Origin: Lysobacterales bacterium 66-474
GTDB lineage: Bacteria; Pseudomonadota; Gammaproteobacteria; Xanthomonadales; Rhodanobacteraceae
Reading direction: 5' to 3'
Length of the DNA: 64,000 nt
NCBI GenBank assembly: GCA_001899805.1
Contig: MKWP01000015.1
Coordinates: 496,001-560,000, forward strand
How positions within the stretch are numbered: the stretch's first letter is position 1; each line of letters opens with the position of its first letter. Both the position numbers and the translations under genes were made by a program. This document shows positions 16,624-28,811 of the stretch, piece by piece. The notes below the pieces were generated by a model that ran no database searches, had not been told where the DNA came from, and was given only the letters and a program-made list of their open reading frames with translations.

Positions 16624-18009
<1,386 letters not shown>

Positions 18010-18038
18010 TGCGGGAAATCCATGCGGGAAAGCCACGC

Positions 18039-19464
<1,426 letters not shown>

Positions 19465-19471
19465 CTTGGCA

Positions 19472-19870
19472 ATGCGGTTGCTGGTCAACATCGATGTTCC
19501 CGAGGTCCCCGCAGCGGAACGGTTCTACACGGCGGCGTTCGGGCTGAGCGTGGGCCGGCGTTTCGGCAGCGACACGCTCGAACTGCTGGGTGCGGAGGTG
19601 CCGATCTACCTGCTGCAGAAGCCCGCAGGTTCCATCGCTGTGGCCGAGGCCGGACGCGACTACGCGCGCCACTGGAGCCCACTGCATTGCGACGTGGTGG
19701 TGGATAATCTCGAAGCCGCACTTGTGCGCGCCGTGGACGCTGGCGCAACGCAGGAAGGCATGATTCGCCCCACATCATGGGGTCGCATCGTGCAGCTTGC
19801 CGATCCGTTCGGCCATGGTTGGTGCTTGATCCAGTTCAGCACCGCCGGTTACGACGCCATCACGACATGA
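19472..19870 (+). CDS. VOC/glyoxalase-superfamily protein
   Basis: 132 residues with the VOC fold: LLVNIDVPEVPAAERFYTAAFGLSVGRRF in module one and LHCDVVVDNLEAALVRAVDAGA in module two, ending IVQLADPFGHGWCLIQF, where the conserved DPFGH.W is typical of bleomycin-resistance/glyoxalase-like proteins. The ATG at 19472 follows a TTG in the same frame at 19466; the ATG is preferred. It ends in an ATGA overlap with the next gene, so it is probably translationally coupled to the JmjC-type oxygenase. Substrate unknown. Confidence 0.85.
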   Translation: MRLLVNIDVPEVPAAERFYTAAFGLSVGRRFGSDTLELLGAEVPIYLLQKPAGSIAVAEAGRDYARHWSPLHCDVVVDNLEAALVRAVDAGATQEGMIRPTSWGRIVQLADPFGHGWCLIQFSTAGYDAITT

Positions 19871-21090
19871 CGCGACCCCGCGCCAAACACAGCCTGATAC
19901 GAACTCGCCACGAAGTCATCGAAGTCGACGCTGGCGGCGGAAGCCCGTTGGGCATGCCACCCTCACGTTTTTTGCGCGACTACTGGCAAAAGCGTCCGTT
20001 GCTGATCCGCGGCGCGTTCCAGGATTTCACGCCGCCGCTGTCGCCCGACGACCTGGCCGGCCTCGCATGCATGGATGGCGCGCTGGCGCGGATCGTTCGC
20101 CATGACGCGAAGCGAAACCACTGGGCGGTCGCCAGCGGTCCGTTCGACGATGCGACATTCGCGAAACTGCCGGCGTCGCACTGGACCCTGCTGGTACAGG
20201 ACGTCGACAAGTGGGATGCCGACACGGCCGCACTCCTCGACGCATTTGCCTTCATCCCGAGCTGGCGCATCGACGACGTGATGATCAGCTATGCCGCGGA
20301 CAGGGGCGGCGTCGGCGCACACGTCGACCAGTACGACGTGTTCCTGTTGCAGGGAATGGGCAAGCGACGCTGGGCCATCGACGCCGGTTCGAATCCGCCG
20401 ACGGATCCCCGTGAAGACGTCGAACTGAAACTGCTGAAACGATTTTCGCCGACCCATGAATGGGTGTTGCAACCCGGCGACATGCTGTACCTGCCGCCAG
20501 GCGTTCCGCACGACGGCACCGCGGTCGGCGAGTGCATGACGTTTTCCATCGGCATGCGCGCACCCGCCGCGGGAGAGTTGCTGTTCGATTTCGCGGCGCA
20601 CGTCGCCGAGTCGCTGCCCGAAGCGCAGCGCTTCGCGGATCCCGACCTCGCGCCGGCCGCGAGCGCGGGCGAAATCGACGCCGCTGCGCTGCGCCGCGCG
20701 CGGCGCGCGCTTGGCCCGGTGGCCGCGACGCTCGACGAAGATGCTTTCGCCGACTGGTTCGGCCGCTTCATCACCCGTTATCGCGTCGCGCAACCCGCGG
20801 CACCGCGCAGGCGCCCGATCGATCGCGACGCGCTTGCCGGACGCCTGCCGCGCAGCCGCCTGGAACGCGACCCGTGGAGCCGCTTCGCGTGGCGCCGGCG
20901 CGGCCGCGATGCGCGCCTGTATGTCGCCGGCAGTGTGTTCGACGCGCCCATCGCATGGGCGCGGGAACTGGCATCGGGCGCGCGCATTTTCGAAGGCAGC
21001 CGCTTCGCGAAACTGCCAGGGCGTGCCCAGGGTGTTGGCTTGCTTGCAACCTTGATTGACGCGGGATACGTCACGTTGCGCCGACGCTGA
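19867..21090 (+). CDS. roxA: JmjC-domain ribosomal protein oxygenase, RoxA/YcfD-like
   Basis: 407 residues. The segment FLRDYWQKRPLLIRGAFQDFTPPLSPDDLAGLA... then WRIDDVMISYAADRGGVGAHVDQYDVFLLQG matches E. coli YcfD closely, including the Fe(II)-binding His-x-Asp (HVDQYD) and the later His in YLPPGVPHDG. YcfD hydroxylates an arginine of ribosomal protein L16 (uL16) in a 2-oxoglutarate-dependent reaction. The C-terminal winged-helix-like region (~residues 290-400) is present. The N-terminus is ~35 residues longer than YcfD; MPPSRFLRDYW or nearby could be the functional start, though ATG 19867 overlaps the VOC stop. Confidence 0.9.
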   Translation: MTRPRAKHSLIRTRHEVIEVDAGGGSPLGMPPSRFLRDYWQKRPLLIRGAFQDFTPPLSPDDLAGLACMDGALARIVRHDAKRNHWAVASGPFDDATFAKLPASHWTLLVQDVDKWDADTAALLDAFAFIPSWRIDDVMISYAADRGGVGAHVDQYDVFLLQGMGKRRWAIDAGSNPPTDPREDVELKLLKRFSPTHEWVLQPGDMLYLPPGVPHDGTAVGECMTFSIGMRAPAAGELLFDFAAHVAESLPEAQRFADPDLAPAASAGEIDAAALRRARRALGPVAATLDEDAFADWFGRFITRYRVAQPAAPRRRPIDRDALAGRLPRSRLERDPWSRFAWRRRGRDARLYVAGSVFDAPIAWARELASGARIFEGSRFAKLPGRAQGVGLLATLIDAGYVTLRRR

Positions 21091-21143
21091 ACTCGCTTAC
21101 AATCGGGCACCACGCACCCGGCCACCCGGAGGGGGTTGACCGA

Positions 21144-22109
21144 ATGCCGATCGAAGGCGGCTTCCACGTCGAAGTCTGCAGCTGGGCGAACGACGCCGAT
21201 CGCGAGTCGATGCGTGCGCTGCGCGAAACCGTGTTCGTACTCGAACAGGCCGTCCCGCCCGAAATGGAAGTGGACGACGAGGACCCGCGCAGCGTGCACG
21301 TGCTGGCGCGCGTGCTGGATGGCACGCCGGTCGGCACCGGCCGGCTCGCTCCCGGTGGCCAGATCGGGCGCATGGCGGTCCTGCGCGACTGGCGCGGACG
21401 CGGCGTCGGTGCCGGCTTGCTCACTACCCTGCTCGACCTTGCGCGCACGCGGCGGTTGCCGGAGGTTTCGCTGCACGCGCAACGCGAAGCCGTGCCTTTC
21501 TACCGGCGCCACGGGTTCGAACCGGTCAGCGAGGAGTTCGAGGAAGCGGGCATTCCCCACGTGCTGATGCGCCGTCCATTGGACGCGATGGCCGAACCCG
21601 ACCGTCCACCGCCGCCGCCCGCGCCCGAGCCGGTCGCGTTGCACGCCGCCTCCCGCGAGGAACTGATCGCGGTGACCCGCCAACTGTTGTCCGGGGCACG
21701 CCACAGCATGTGCGTGCTGGTGCGCGAACTGCATCCCTTGCTGCTCAACGACACCGCCTGCATGGTCGAACTGCGGCGGCTGGCGATTTCCGGGCGCGGT
21801 GCATCGATCCGTGTGCTGGCGCAGGACCTGACGCGCGCCCTGCAGGAAGGCACGCGCGTGCTGGACCTGGCGCAACGCCTGTCCAGCGTGATCGAGCTGC
21901 GCCGGCCGGTCGAAGACAACGACCTCGCCTACCGTTCGGCCTTCATGTGCGTGGATACCGGCGGCTACCTGTTTCGTCCGCAGGAAAACGAAATGGCCGC
22001 GACCGGCTCCACCTATGCGCCGGGACGCCACGCGGAACTGATGAGCCTGTTCGAGGAAATCTGGGCGCGCTCGGAACCGTGGCCCGAGTTGCGGAACCTC
22101 GGCATTTGA
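21144..22109 (+). CDS. GNAT acetyltransferase with extra C-terminal domain
   Basis: 321 residues. Residues 8-145 are a GNAT acyltransferase: EVCSWANDADRESMRALRETVFVLEQ..., VGTGRLAPGGQIGRMAVLRDWRGRGVGAGLL (acetyl-CoA loop of the Q/R-x-x-G-x-G/A type) and SLHAQREAVPFYRRHGFEPVSEEFEEAGI. A proline-rich linker (PDRPPPPPAPEPV, ~residues 153-165) joins a second domain of ~150 residues with ELIAVTRQLLSGARHSMCVLVRELHPLLL and RRLAISGRGASIRVLAQDL, which looks like the PLD-like DUF7931-type domain sometimes fused to GNATs. GGAGGGGG precedes the start. It may share an operon with the RoxA-type gene; substrate unknown. Confidence 0.8.
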   Translation: MPIEGGFHVEVCSWANDADRESMRALRETVFVLEQAVPPEMEVDDEDPRSVHVLARVLDGTPVGTGRLAPGGQIGRMAVLRDWRGRGVGAGLLTTLLDLARTRRLPEVSLHAQREAVPFYRRHGFEPVSEEFEEAGIPHVLMRRPLDAMAEPDRPPPPPAPEPVALHAASREELIAVTRQLLSGARHSMCVLVRELHPLLLNDTACMVELRRLAISGRGASIRVLAQDLTRALQEGTRVLDLAQRLSSVIELRRPVEDNDLAYRSAFMCVDTGGYLFRPQENEMAATGSTYAPGRHAELMSLFEEIWARSEPWPELRNLGI

Positions 22110-22179
22110 GTCGCAGGCCACAGCTAAGCGGCGGCTGACCCGGGTCAGCCGCGAATCCCGCATTGCAGCATTAAACCGT

Positions 22180-22185
22180 TATAAT
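22180..22185 (+). promoter_or_regulatory. Candidate -10 box of the sucAB operon
   Basis: A perfect TATAAT (22180-22185) lies 69 bases ahead of the sucA start in an otherwise GC-rich gap. No good -35 box is seen at 16-18 bases upstream, so activator dependence is possible. No other strong -10 is present. Confidence 0.5.
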
Positions 22186-22253
22186 TTCGGGTCCGCGCGG
22201 CACGTCGTGGTATTCGGGCGCGTCCGCTGCCAATTCCTTGCCTGGTGACCATC

Positions 22254-25112
22254 GTGAGTGACGGCGGCAGTTTGTTGCAGCAGTTGGCGGAAACGTCCCA
22301 GTTCGGCGGCGGCAATGCCGCCTACATCGACCAGTTGTACGAAGACTGGCTGCACGATCCGCAATCGGTCGCGCCCGCATGGCGCACCTATTTCGGGCGC
22401 ATCCATCGCGACGGCGACCTCCCCCATTCCGACGCCATCGCGCGCATCGCCGCCGCGCAGAAACAGGCACGTCGCGCGGCCGCACCCGCGGGCGGGCATG
22501 TCGACGACGTGCACGCGCGCAAGCAGGCCGGCGTGTTGCGCCTTCTTACCGCCTACCGTTCACGCGGCCATCTCGCCGCCGACCTCGATCCCCTGGCCAT
22601 CGCGCCGAAGCGCCCCGCCCCGGACCTCGACCTGCCTTTCCACGGCCTGGCCGATTCCGACCTTGCCACCGAATTCGACTGCGGGACCTTCGCGGGCGGC
22701 GGCCAGCGCATGAAACTGCGCGACCTGCGCGAACGCCTGCGCCGCACCTACGTCGCCAGCATCGGCGCCGAGTTCATGCACATCAGCGACCACACCCAGC
22801 GTCGCTGGATCTACGATCGGCTCGAAAAGGCCAGCGGCGACGCCGGCCTTGACGACGCTACCCGCAGGCGCGTGCTGGACAAGCTGACCGCGGCCGATGG
22901 CCTCGAACGCTACCTGCACACCAAGTACGTCGGCCAGAAGCGTTTTTCGCTGGAAGGCGGCGATTCGCTGATCCCGCTGCTGGACGACCTGATCCGCCGC
23001 AGCGCCGACCAGGGCGTGCACGAGTTGGTGATCGGCATGGCGCACCGCGGACGCCTCAACGTGCTGGTCAACATCCTCGGCAAACCGCCGCAGCAGTTGT
23101 TCGCGGAATTCGAGGGCAAGCACGACGGCCCCGACGACCCCGCGCATTCCGGCGACGTGAAATACCACATGGGTTTTTCCGCCGACATCGCGGCGCCCGC
23201 GGGCAACATCCACGTCGCGCTGGCGTTCAATCCCTCGCATCTCGAAATCGTCAACCCGGTGGTGTCGGGCTCGGTGCGTGCGCGCCAGATCCGCGCCCAC
23301 GACGGCGTGCGTGAGCAAGTGTTGCCGGTGTTGATCCACGGCGACGCCGCGTTGTCCGGCCAGGGCGTCAACATGGAACTGTTCAACATGTCGCAGACGC
23401 GGGGGTTCGGCGTCGGCGGCACCGTGCACATCGTGGTCAACAACCAGATCGGTTTCACCACCGATGCCTACGACGGCCGCAGCACGTTGTATTGCACCGA
23501 CGTCGCCAAGATGGTCAACGCGCCGGTGCTGCACGTGAACGGCGACGACCCCGAAGCCGTGCTGCAGTGCATGCGCCTCGCCTTCGATTTCCGCCAGCAG
23601 TTCCACAAGGACGTGGTGGTCGACCTGGTCTGCTACCGCCGCCACGGCCACAACGAGGCCGACGAGCCCTCGGCCACCCAGCCGATCATGTACGACGTGA
23701 TCAAGCAGTTGCCGCCCACGCGGGAGCTCTATGCAGGGACGCTGGTGAAACGCGGCTTGATCGCCGCTGGCGATTCGCAGAAGCTGTTCGACGCCTATCG
23801 CAACCAGCTCGACGCCGGCACGCCGGTCGCCGAACTGGCGCCCCCGGGCTCGCAGAAGTACGCGGTGGACTGGTCGCGCTTCCTGCGCGGCAAGCTCGCG
23901 CAAGCCGTCGACACCGGCGTCGCGCGCAAGACGCTGGACGACCTCGCCGCGAAAATCCTGACCTGGCCGGAAGGCATGGTGTTGCAATCGCGGGTCGCCA
24001 AGATCTACGCCGATCGCCGCAAGATGGCCGAAGGCACGTTGCCGCTGGACTGGGGCTATGCAGAAAACATGGCCTACGCCACGCTGATCGCGGAGGGCAG
24101 CGCGCTGCGCCTGGTGGGGCAGGATTCCGCGCGCGGCACCTTCTTCCATCGCCACGCCGAACTGCACGACCAGAAAACCGGCAACGTCCATACCCCGCTC
24201 GCGCACGTGCGCGACAACACCTCGGTCGAAGTCATCGACTCGCTGCTGTCCGAAGAAGCGGTGATGGCGTTCGAATACGGTTTCGCCACCGCCGACCCGG
24301 ACGCGCTGGTGTTGTGGGAAGCGCAGTTCGGCGACTTTGCCAACGGCGCACAGGTCGTGGTCGACCAGTTCATTTCCTCCGGCGAAGCCAAGTGGGACCG
24401 CCTGTGCGGGCTGGTCCTGCTGTTGCCGCACGGCTACGAAGGCCAGGGTCCGGAACATTCTTCCGCGCGCCTCGAGCGTTACCTGCAACTGTGCGCGCTC
24501 GACAACATGCAGGTGTGCGTGCCGACCACGCCCGCGCAGATGTTCCACATGCTGCGCCGGCAGATGTTGCGCGACTGCCGCAAGCCGCTGGTGGTGATGA
24601 CGCCGAAATCGCTGCTGCGCCACAAGCTCGCGGTGTCCTCGCTCGACGACCTCGCAAGCGGGCATTTCCACCTCGTGATCCCCGACCAGCGCATCAACGC
24701 CGGCAAGGGCGGGGATTCCAGGAAGGTCAGGCGCGTGGTGCTGTGTTCGGGCAAGGTCTATTACGACCTGTTCGAGGCGGCGGAAAAACAGAAGATCGCC
24801 GATGTCGCGATCGTGCGCGTCGAGCAGTTGTATCCGTTCCCGCGGATCGAGGTGAACGCCGAACTCGAAAAATATCCCGCCGCGAAGGAAGTGGTCTGGT
24901 GCCAGGAAGAACCCCAGAACCAGGGTGCGTGGTTCCAGATCAGGCACCACCTGCAGGCCTGCGCGGACGGACACCACAGCCTGCATTACGCGGGCCGGGT
25001 GCGTTCGCCGGCGCCGGCCTGCGGCCACTACAACACCCACGTCGCCGAACAACACGCGCTGGTGCAACAAGCCCTGGTCGAGCCCGTGGGCGACGATCAT
25101 TCGGTCGAGTGA
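22254..25112 (+). CDS. sucA: 2-oxoglutarate dehydrogenase E1 component
   Basis: 952 residues from GTG at 22254 (GGTGA at 22244-22248 is a fair Shine-Dalgarno). E1 decarboxylates 2-oxoglutarate with thiamine diphosphate in the OGDH complex of the TCA cycle. Landmarks: the N-terminal [23 protein letters not shown], the TPP-binding region [63 protein letters not shown] and the late [23 protein letters not shown]. Slightly longer than E. coli SucA (933). A longer start at GTG 22245 is possible. A 23-base gap joins it to sucB, as in typical sucAB-lpd operons. Confidence 0.97.
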   Translation: MSDGGSLLQQLAETSQFGGGNAAYIDQLYEDWLHDPQSVAPAWRTYFGRIHRDGDLPHSDAIARIAAAQKQARRAAAPAGGHVDDVHARKQAGVLRLLTAYRSRGHLAADLDPLAIAPKRPAPDLDLPFHGLADSDLATEFDCGTFAGGGQRMKLRDLRERLRRTYVASIGAEFMHISDHTQRRWIYDRLEKASGDAGLDDATRRRVLDKLTAADGLERYLHTKYVGQKRFSLEGGDSLIPLLDDLIRRSADQGVHELVIGMAHRGRLNVLVNILGKPPQQLFAEFEGKHDGPDDPAHSGDVKYHMGFSADIAAPAGNIHVALAFNPSHLEIVNPVVSGSVRARQIRAHDGVREQVLPVLIHGDAALSGQGVNMELFNMSQTRGFGVGGTVHIVVNNQIGFTTDAYDGRSTLYCTDVAKMVNAPVLHVNGDDPEAVLQCMRLAFDFRQQFHKDVVVDLVCYRRHGHNEADEPSATQPIMYDVIKQLPPTRELYAGTLVKRGLIAAGDSQKLFDAYRNQLDAGTPVAELAPPGSQKYAVDWSRFLRGKLAQAVDTGVARKTLDDLAAKILTWPEGMVLQSRVAKIYADRRKMAEGTLPLDWGYAENMAYATLIAEGSALRLVGQDSARGTFFHRHAELHDQKTGNVHTPLAHVRDNTSVEVIDSLLSEEAVMAFEYGFATADPDALVLWEAQFGDFANGAQVVVDQFISSGEAKWDRLCGLVLLLPHGYEGQGPEHSSARLERYLQLCALDNMQVCVPTTPAQMFHMLRRQMLRDCRKPLVVMTPKSLLRHKLAVSSLDDLASGHFHLVIPDQRINAGKGGDSRKVRRVVLCSGKVYYDLFEAAEKQKIADVAIVRVEQLYPFPRIEVNAELEKYPAAKEVVWCQEEPQNQGAWFQIRHHLQACADGHHSLHYAGRVRSPAPACGHYNTHVAEQHALVQQALVEPVGDDHSVE

Positions 25113-25173
25113 TCGTGCGTCCGCTTCCAACCCCACCCGCTACACACTCCTGATCCTCAAGGACAGCAAAATC

Positions 25174-26412
25174 ATGTCGATCGAAGTCAAGGTTCCGGTT
25201 CTCCCCGAATCCGTCAGCGACGCCACCATCGCCGCGTGGCACAAGAAGCCGGGCGACGCGGTCAAGCGCGACGAAAACCTGGTCGACCTCGAAACCGACA
25301 AGGTGGTGCTGGAAGTGCCGGCGCCCGCCGATGGCGTGCTCAAGGAAATCCGCCACCCGACCGGCGACACCGTCAACAGCGAAGACGTGATCGCGATCCT
25401 CGAGGAAGGTGCGGTGGCGGAAGCCGCGCCAGCGAAGGCCGCGGTTGCGTCGAAGACGCCTGAAACGCCGGCGCCCGCGCCAACTCCGGCAGCGGGACCG
25501 GGGACCGGGGACCGGGGACCGGCAAAGGCCACGACCGATAACCTGTCGCCCTCGGCGCGCCGGATGGCAACCGAAGAAAAAATTGATACTTCCAAAGTCG
25601 CAGGTACGGGTCGGGGCGGTCAAGTGACCAAAGAAGATTTGGTCAATTACGCCAAGGCGCCGGCAGCACCCGATCCCCGGTCCCCGGTCCCCGGTCCCAC
25701 TGCGGTCGGCCCCCGCCCGGAAGAACGCGTCCCCATGACGCGCATCCGTGCGCGCATCGCCGAGCGCCTGATGCAGTCGAAGAACTCCATCGCGATGCTG
25801 ACTTCGTTCAACGAGGTCAACCTCGCGCAAGTGGTTGCGATGCGCAAGCAGTTGGGCGAAGCGTTCGAGAAGACCCACGGCATCAAGCTCGGATTCATGA
25901 GCTTCTTCGTGAAGGCCGCCTGCGAAGCGCTGAAACGCCACCCGGTGGTCAATGCCTCGGTCGACGGCAACGACATCATCTACCACGGCTACCAGGACAT
26001 CTCGATCGCGGTCGCGACCGAGCGCGGGCTGGTGACGCCGGTATTGCGCGATGTGCAGGACATGAGCTTCGCCGAGGTCGAGAAGGCCATCGCCGACTTC
26101 GCCAGGAAGGCGCGCGAAGGCGGCCTGACCCTCGACGACCTGCAGGGCGGCACCTTCACCATCACGAACGGCGGCACCTTCGGTTCGCTGTTCTCGACAC
26201 CGATCGTGAATCCGCCGCAGAGCGGCATCCTCGGCATGCACACCATCAAGGAACGAGCCGTGGTCGAGAACGGCCAGGTCGTGGCCGCGCCGATGATGTA
26301 CATCGCGATCAGCTACGACCACCGCATCGTCGACGGCAAGGACGCGGTGCTGTTCCTGGTCGACATCAAGAACCAGTTGGAGAACCCGCACAAGATGCTG
26401 CTGGGGATTTGA
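25174..26412 (+). CDS. sucB: Dihydrolipoyllysine-residue succinyltransferase, E2 of OGDH
   Basis: 412 residues in the E2 layout: a lipoyl domain ([22 protein letters not shown], with [17 protein letters not shown] carrying the lipoylated Lys), an Ala/Pro-rich linker, the peripheral E3/E1-binding domain ([34 protein letters not shown], residues ~125-165), a second linker and the catalytic acyltransferase core ending with the active-site [10 protein letters not shown]. The two linkers on either side of the binding domain contain inverted arrays of the heptamer GGGGACC/GGTCCCC, coding for GPGTGDRGP and [10 protein letters not shown], which are compositionally unlike E. coli SucB. Start at ATG 25174 is preceded by AAGGA. 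Confidence 0.96.
   Translation: MSIEVKVPVLPESVSDATIAAWHKKPGDAVKRDENLVDLETDKVVLEVPAPADGVLKEIRHPTGDTVNSEDVIAILEEGAVAEAAPAKAAVASKTPETPAPAPTPAAGPGTGDRGPAKATTDNLSPSARRMATEEKIDTSKVAGTGRGGQVTKEDLVNYAKAPAAPDPRSPVPGPTAVGPRPEERVPMTRIRARIAERLMQSKNSIAMLTSFNEVNLAQVVAMRKQLGEAFEKTHGIKLGFMSFFVKAACEALKRHPVVNASVDGNDIIYHGYQDISIAVATERGLVTPVLRDVQDMSFAEVEKAIADFARKAREGGLTLDDLQGGTFTITNGGTFGSLFSTPIVNPPQSGILGMHTIKERAVVENGQVVAAPMMYIAISYDHRIVDGKDAVLFLVDIKNQLENPHKMLLGI
25494..25698. repeat. Inverted GGGGACC heptamer arrays inside sucB
   Basis: 25494-25522 consists of consecutive GGGGACC units on the plus strand, 29 bases. 25675-25698 is the reverse complement of a 24-base stretch of the same array. The arrays are perfectly complementary over 24 bases, separated by 152 bases that encode the E3-binding domain. 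Seven-base units do not keep the frame constant within an array. They lie exactly in both linkers. Confidence 0.85.
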
Positions 26413-26421
26413 TGCTTCGAG

Positions 26422-26496
26422 CCCCTCTCCCACCGGGAGAGGGGTTGGGGTGAGGGTTCGGCAGTGCCGTAATGCCTCATGACTCCCGAACCCTCA
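26422..26496. repeat. Palindromic repeat between sucB and lpdA
   Basis: CCCCTCTCCC (26422-26431) pairs with GGGAGAGGGG (26435-26444), and TGAGGGTTCGG (26451-26461) pairs with CCGAACCCTCA (26486-26496). The same CCCCTC-x-GAGAGGGG-x-GGTGAGGG pattern recurs at 44845-44960 beside korA. It is a REP-like unit that could stop or buffer transcription between the two genes. Confidence 0.75.
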
Positions 26497-26573
26497 TCCG
26501 GCGCTGCGCGCCACCACGGAGCTCTCGGCCATGGACGGCAAAAGAATGAGAAGAATTTCCAAAGGAACCTGCA

Positions 26574-28010
26574 ATGGCTGACAACAAATTCGACGTCATC
26601 ATCATCGGCGCCGGCCCGGCCGGCTACATCTGCGCGATCCGCGCGGCGCAGTTGGGTTTGAAGACCGCGTGTGTCGATGCCTTCAAGGGCAAGGACGGCA
26701 AGCAGGCGCTGGGCGGCACCTGCCTCAACGTCGGCTGCATTCCGTCGAAGGCGTTGCTGGATTCCTCCAAGCAGTTCTGGGGCCTCAGCCACAACCTGCC
26801 CACCCACGGCATCAGCGTCGAGAACGCCAAGGTCGACATGGCCACGTTCATCGGCCGCAAGGACAAGATCGTCAAGCAGTTCACCGGCGGCGTCGCGATG
26901 CTGTTCAAGGGCAACAAGGCCAATCCGGTGACGTCCTACTTCGGCACCGGCAAACTGCTGAAGGGCAACGAAGTCGAAGTGAACGGCTTCGACGGCAGCA
27001 AGCAGACACTCAAGGCTGCCAACGTGATCATCGCCACCGGCTCGGTGCCGATCGAACTGCCCTTCGCGAAGTTCGATGGCAAGGCCATCATCGACAATGC
27101 CGGCGCGCTGGACCTGGACGCCGTGCCGAAGCGCCTCGGCGTGATCGGCGCGGGCGTGATCGGGCTGGAACTGGGCTCGGTGTGGAAGCGCATGGGCGCC
27201 GAAGTCACCATCCTCGAGGCGCTGCCGGATTTCCTCGGCGCCGCCGATGCCGACATCGCCAAGGCCGCTGCGCGCGAATTCAAGAAGCAGGGGCTCGACA
27301 TCCATCTCGGCGCCAAGGTCTCGAAGGCCGAAGTCAAGAAGAATGTCGTCGAGGTCACCTATGCCGACAAGGACGGCGAGCACAAGCTCAGCGTCGACAA
27401 GCTGCTGGTGGCGGTCGGCCGTCGCGCGTACACCGAGGGCCTGTTGGGCGACGGCACCGGCGTGAAGGTCGATAACCGCGGCCGCATCGAAGTCGACGAA
27501 CACTGCTGGACCGGCGTGGACGGCGTGTGGGCGATCGGCGACTGCGTGCGCGGCCCGATGCTCGCGCACAAGGGCGAGGAAGAAGGCGTGATGGTCGCCG
27601 AATTGATCGCCGGTCGCGCCGGCCATGTCGATTACGGCGTGATCCCGTGGGTGATCTACACCGAGCCCGAAATCGCCTGGGCCGGCAAGACCGAAAAGCA
27701 GTGCAAGGACGAAGGCGTTCCGTACAAGACGGGTTCGTTCCCGTTCGCGGCGAACGGCCGCGCGGTCGCGATGAACGAACCCGCGGGCCTCGTGAAGGTG
27801 ATCGCGCACGCGGAGACCGACCGCATCCTCGGCGTGCACATGTGCGGACCGGCAGTGTCGGAATTGATCGCCGAAGCCGTGGTCGCGATGGAATTCAAGG
27901 GCGCGTCCGAAGACCTCGCCCGCATCGTGCACGCGCACCCGACCCTGTCCGAAGTCGTGCACGAAGCGGCGTTGTCCGTCGACAAGCGCGCGCTCAACAA
28001 AGCGAATTGA
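26574..28010 (+). CDS. lpdA: Dihydrolipoyl dehydrogenase, E3
   Basis: 478 residues. The flavoprotein re-oxidises dihydrolipoamide with NAD in the OGDH complex. FAD motif IIIGAGPAGYICAIRAAQLG is at residues 7-26, the redox disulfide lies in GGTCLNVGCIPSKALL, the NAD-binding GxGxxG is GVIGAGVIGLELGSVW, and the C-terminal interface has His-Pro in HAHPTLSEVVHEAAL with the His-Glu dyad. Start ATG 26574 has AAAGGAA. It follows sucB after a 161-base gap with a REP-like hairpin. Similar to the Lpd type in which E3 is next to sucAB rather than in pdh. Confidence 0.96.
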   Translation: MADNKFDVIIIGAGPAGYICAIRAAQLGLKTACVDAFKGKDGKQALGGTCLNVGCIPSKALLDSSKQFWGLSHNLPTHGISVENAKVDMATFIGRKDKIVKQFTGGVAMLFKGNKANPVTSYFGTGKLLKGNEVEVNGFDGSKQTLKAANVIIATGSVPIELPFAKFDGKAIIDNAGALDLDAVPKRLGVIGAGVIGLELGSVWKRMGAEVTILEALPDFLGAADADIAKAAAREFKKQGLDIHLGAKVSKAEVKKNVVEVTYADKDGEHKLSVDKLLVAVGRRAYTEGLLGDGTGVKVDNRGRIEVDEHCWTGVDGVWAIGDCVRGPMLAHKGEEEGVMVAELIAGRAGHVDYGVIPWVIYTEPEIAWAGKTEKQCKDEGVPYKTGSFPFAANGRAVAMNEPAGLVKVIAHAETDRILGVHMCGPAVSELIAEAVVAMEFKGASEDLARIVHAHPTLSEVVHEAALSVDKRALNKAN

Positions 28011-28025
28011 AGTCAGGATGACTTC

Positions 28026-28215
28026 ATCCCGGACAGTCCATGGATGGTCGTTGATCCGGGATCCAGATCAAGAATGTCGTCGTCCCGGACAGCACATGGA
28101 CGTGCGTTGATCCGGGACCCATTTCGTTTTGTCAGGATGTCGTCACCCCGTGCAGTACAGGGATGTACGCTGACACGGGGCCCATTTTCAATAATGGATG
28201 TCGTCATCCCGGACA
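28026..28215. repeat. Tandem palindromic repeats after lpdA
   Basis: Three successive hairpin units plus a partial one: ATCCCGGA(28026-28033)/TCCGGGAT(28055-28062), GTCCCGGA(28082-28089)/TCCGGGAC(28111-28118), CCCCGTG(28146-28152)/CACGGGG(28174-28180), and a single arm at about 28205-28218. Inner arms also match (for example GCAC/GTGC and GTAC/GTAC). The units begin 56 and 63 bases apart. Related to the GTCATTCCGG repeats by their CCCGGA cores. Confidence 0.75.
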
Positions 28216-28320
28216 CGGCGGGGAGGGAAATCGCCTCGCGCGATACTGGCACAAGAACCGGATGGCCGCCCCGGAAGACAAGCCCGACAATGGCGATTCC
28301 ACCCACTGATGGAACCTGCC

Positions 28321-28782
28321 ATGTCGAAGGCCTACTACAGCGCCGTATTGAACAGCCCCGTTGATCACGTCTGGAACCTGATCCGCGATTTCAATGATTA
28401 CCCGAAGTACATAGACGGCGTCAGCGAAAGCCGAATCGAAGACGACAAACGCGGTGATGAAACCGGCGCCGTGCGTCGCTTCTGCTACGGCGGCACCTGG
28501 ATACGCCAACGTCTTACGACGCATTCCGACGACAGGCATTCCTTCAGCTACGCGGGCATGGACAAGTTTCCCTACCCCATGGAGGCTGAGCGTGTTCCTG
28601 CGGCCATCGACTATTCCGGCACGCTGAACCTCGCTCCTGTTACCGAGGGCAACCTGACATTCGTCGAATGGTTTGTGGAATTCGACTGCCCTTCCGAGGA
28701 CGTCGCACCTTGGCACGACTTGCTCATGCAGCTGATCCCGCAATGGGTTGGCTCACTTGGTCGTGCCGCCGAAGCGCGATAA
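28321..28782 (+). CDS. SRPBCC-superfamily protein
   Basis: 153 residues of the START/SRPBCC hot-dog-like (helix-grip) fold, with SPVDHVWNLIRDFNDYPKYIDGVSESRIEDD at the N-terminus and the C-terminal helix EDVAPWHDLLMQLIPQWVGSLG. Such proteins bind hydrophobic ligands (polyketide cyclase-like, PR-10-like); none of the members of this subgroup has a defined role that I can recall. ATG 28321 is preferred; ATG 28312 nine bases earlier is in frame. It is 29 bases ahead of the AcuI-type gene and likely co-transcribed. Confidence 0.75.
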   Translation: MSKAYYSAVLNSPVDHVWNLIRDFNDYPKYIDGVSESRIEDDKRGDETGAVRRFCYGGTWIRQRLTTHSDDRHSFSYAGMDKFPYPMEAERVPAAIDYSGTLNLAPVTEGNLTFVEWFVEFDCPSEDVAPWHDLLMQLIPQWVGSLGRAAEAR

Positions 28783-28811
28783 CCTGACCATCCTCGCCGG
28801 ACGGTCAAATC

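Noticed and set aside
22560-25136. An 858-codon ORF on the minus strand across sucA
   Set aside because: It is fully antisense to the well-supported sucA gene, with no start signal or family match; long antisense frames are common at this GC content.
25494-25698. Frameshift in sucB caused by heptamer arrays
   Set aside because: The reading frame is intact through both arrays, and the E3-binding and catalytic domains are complete.
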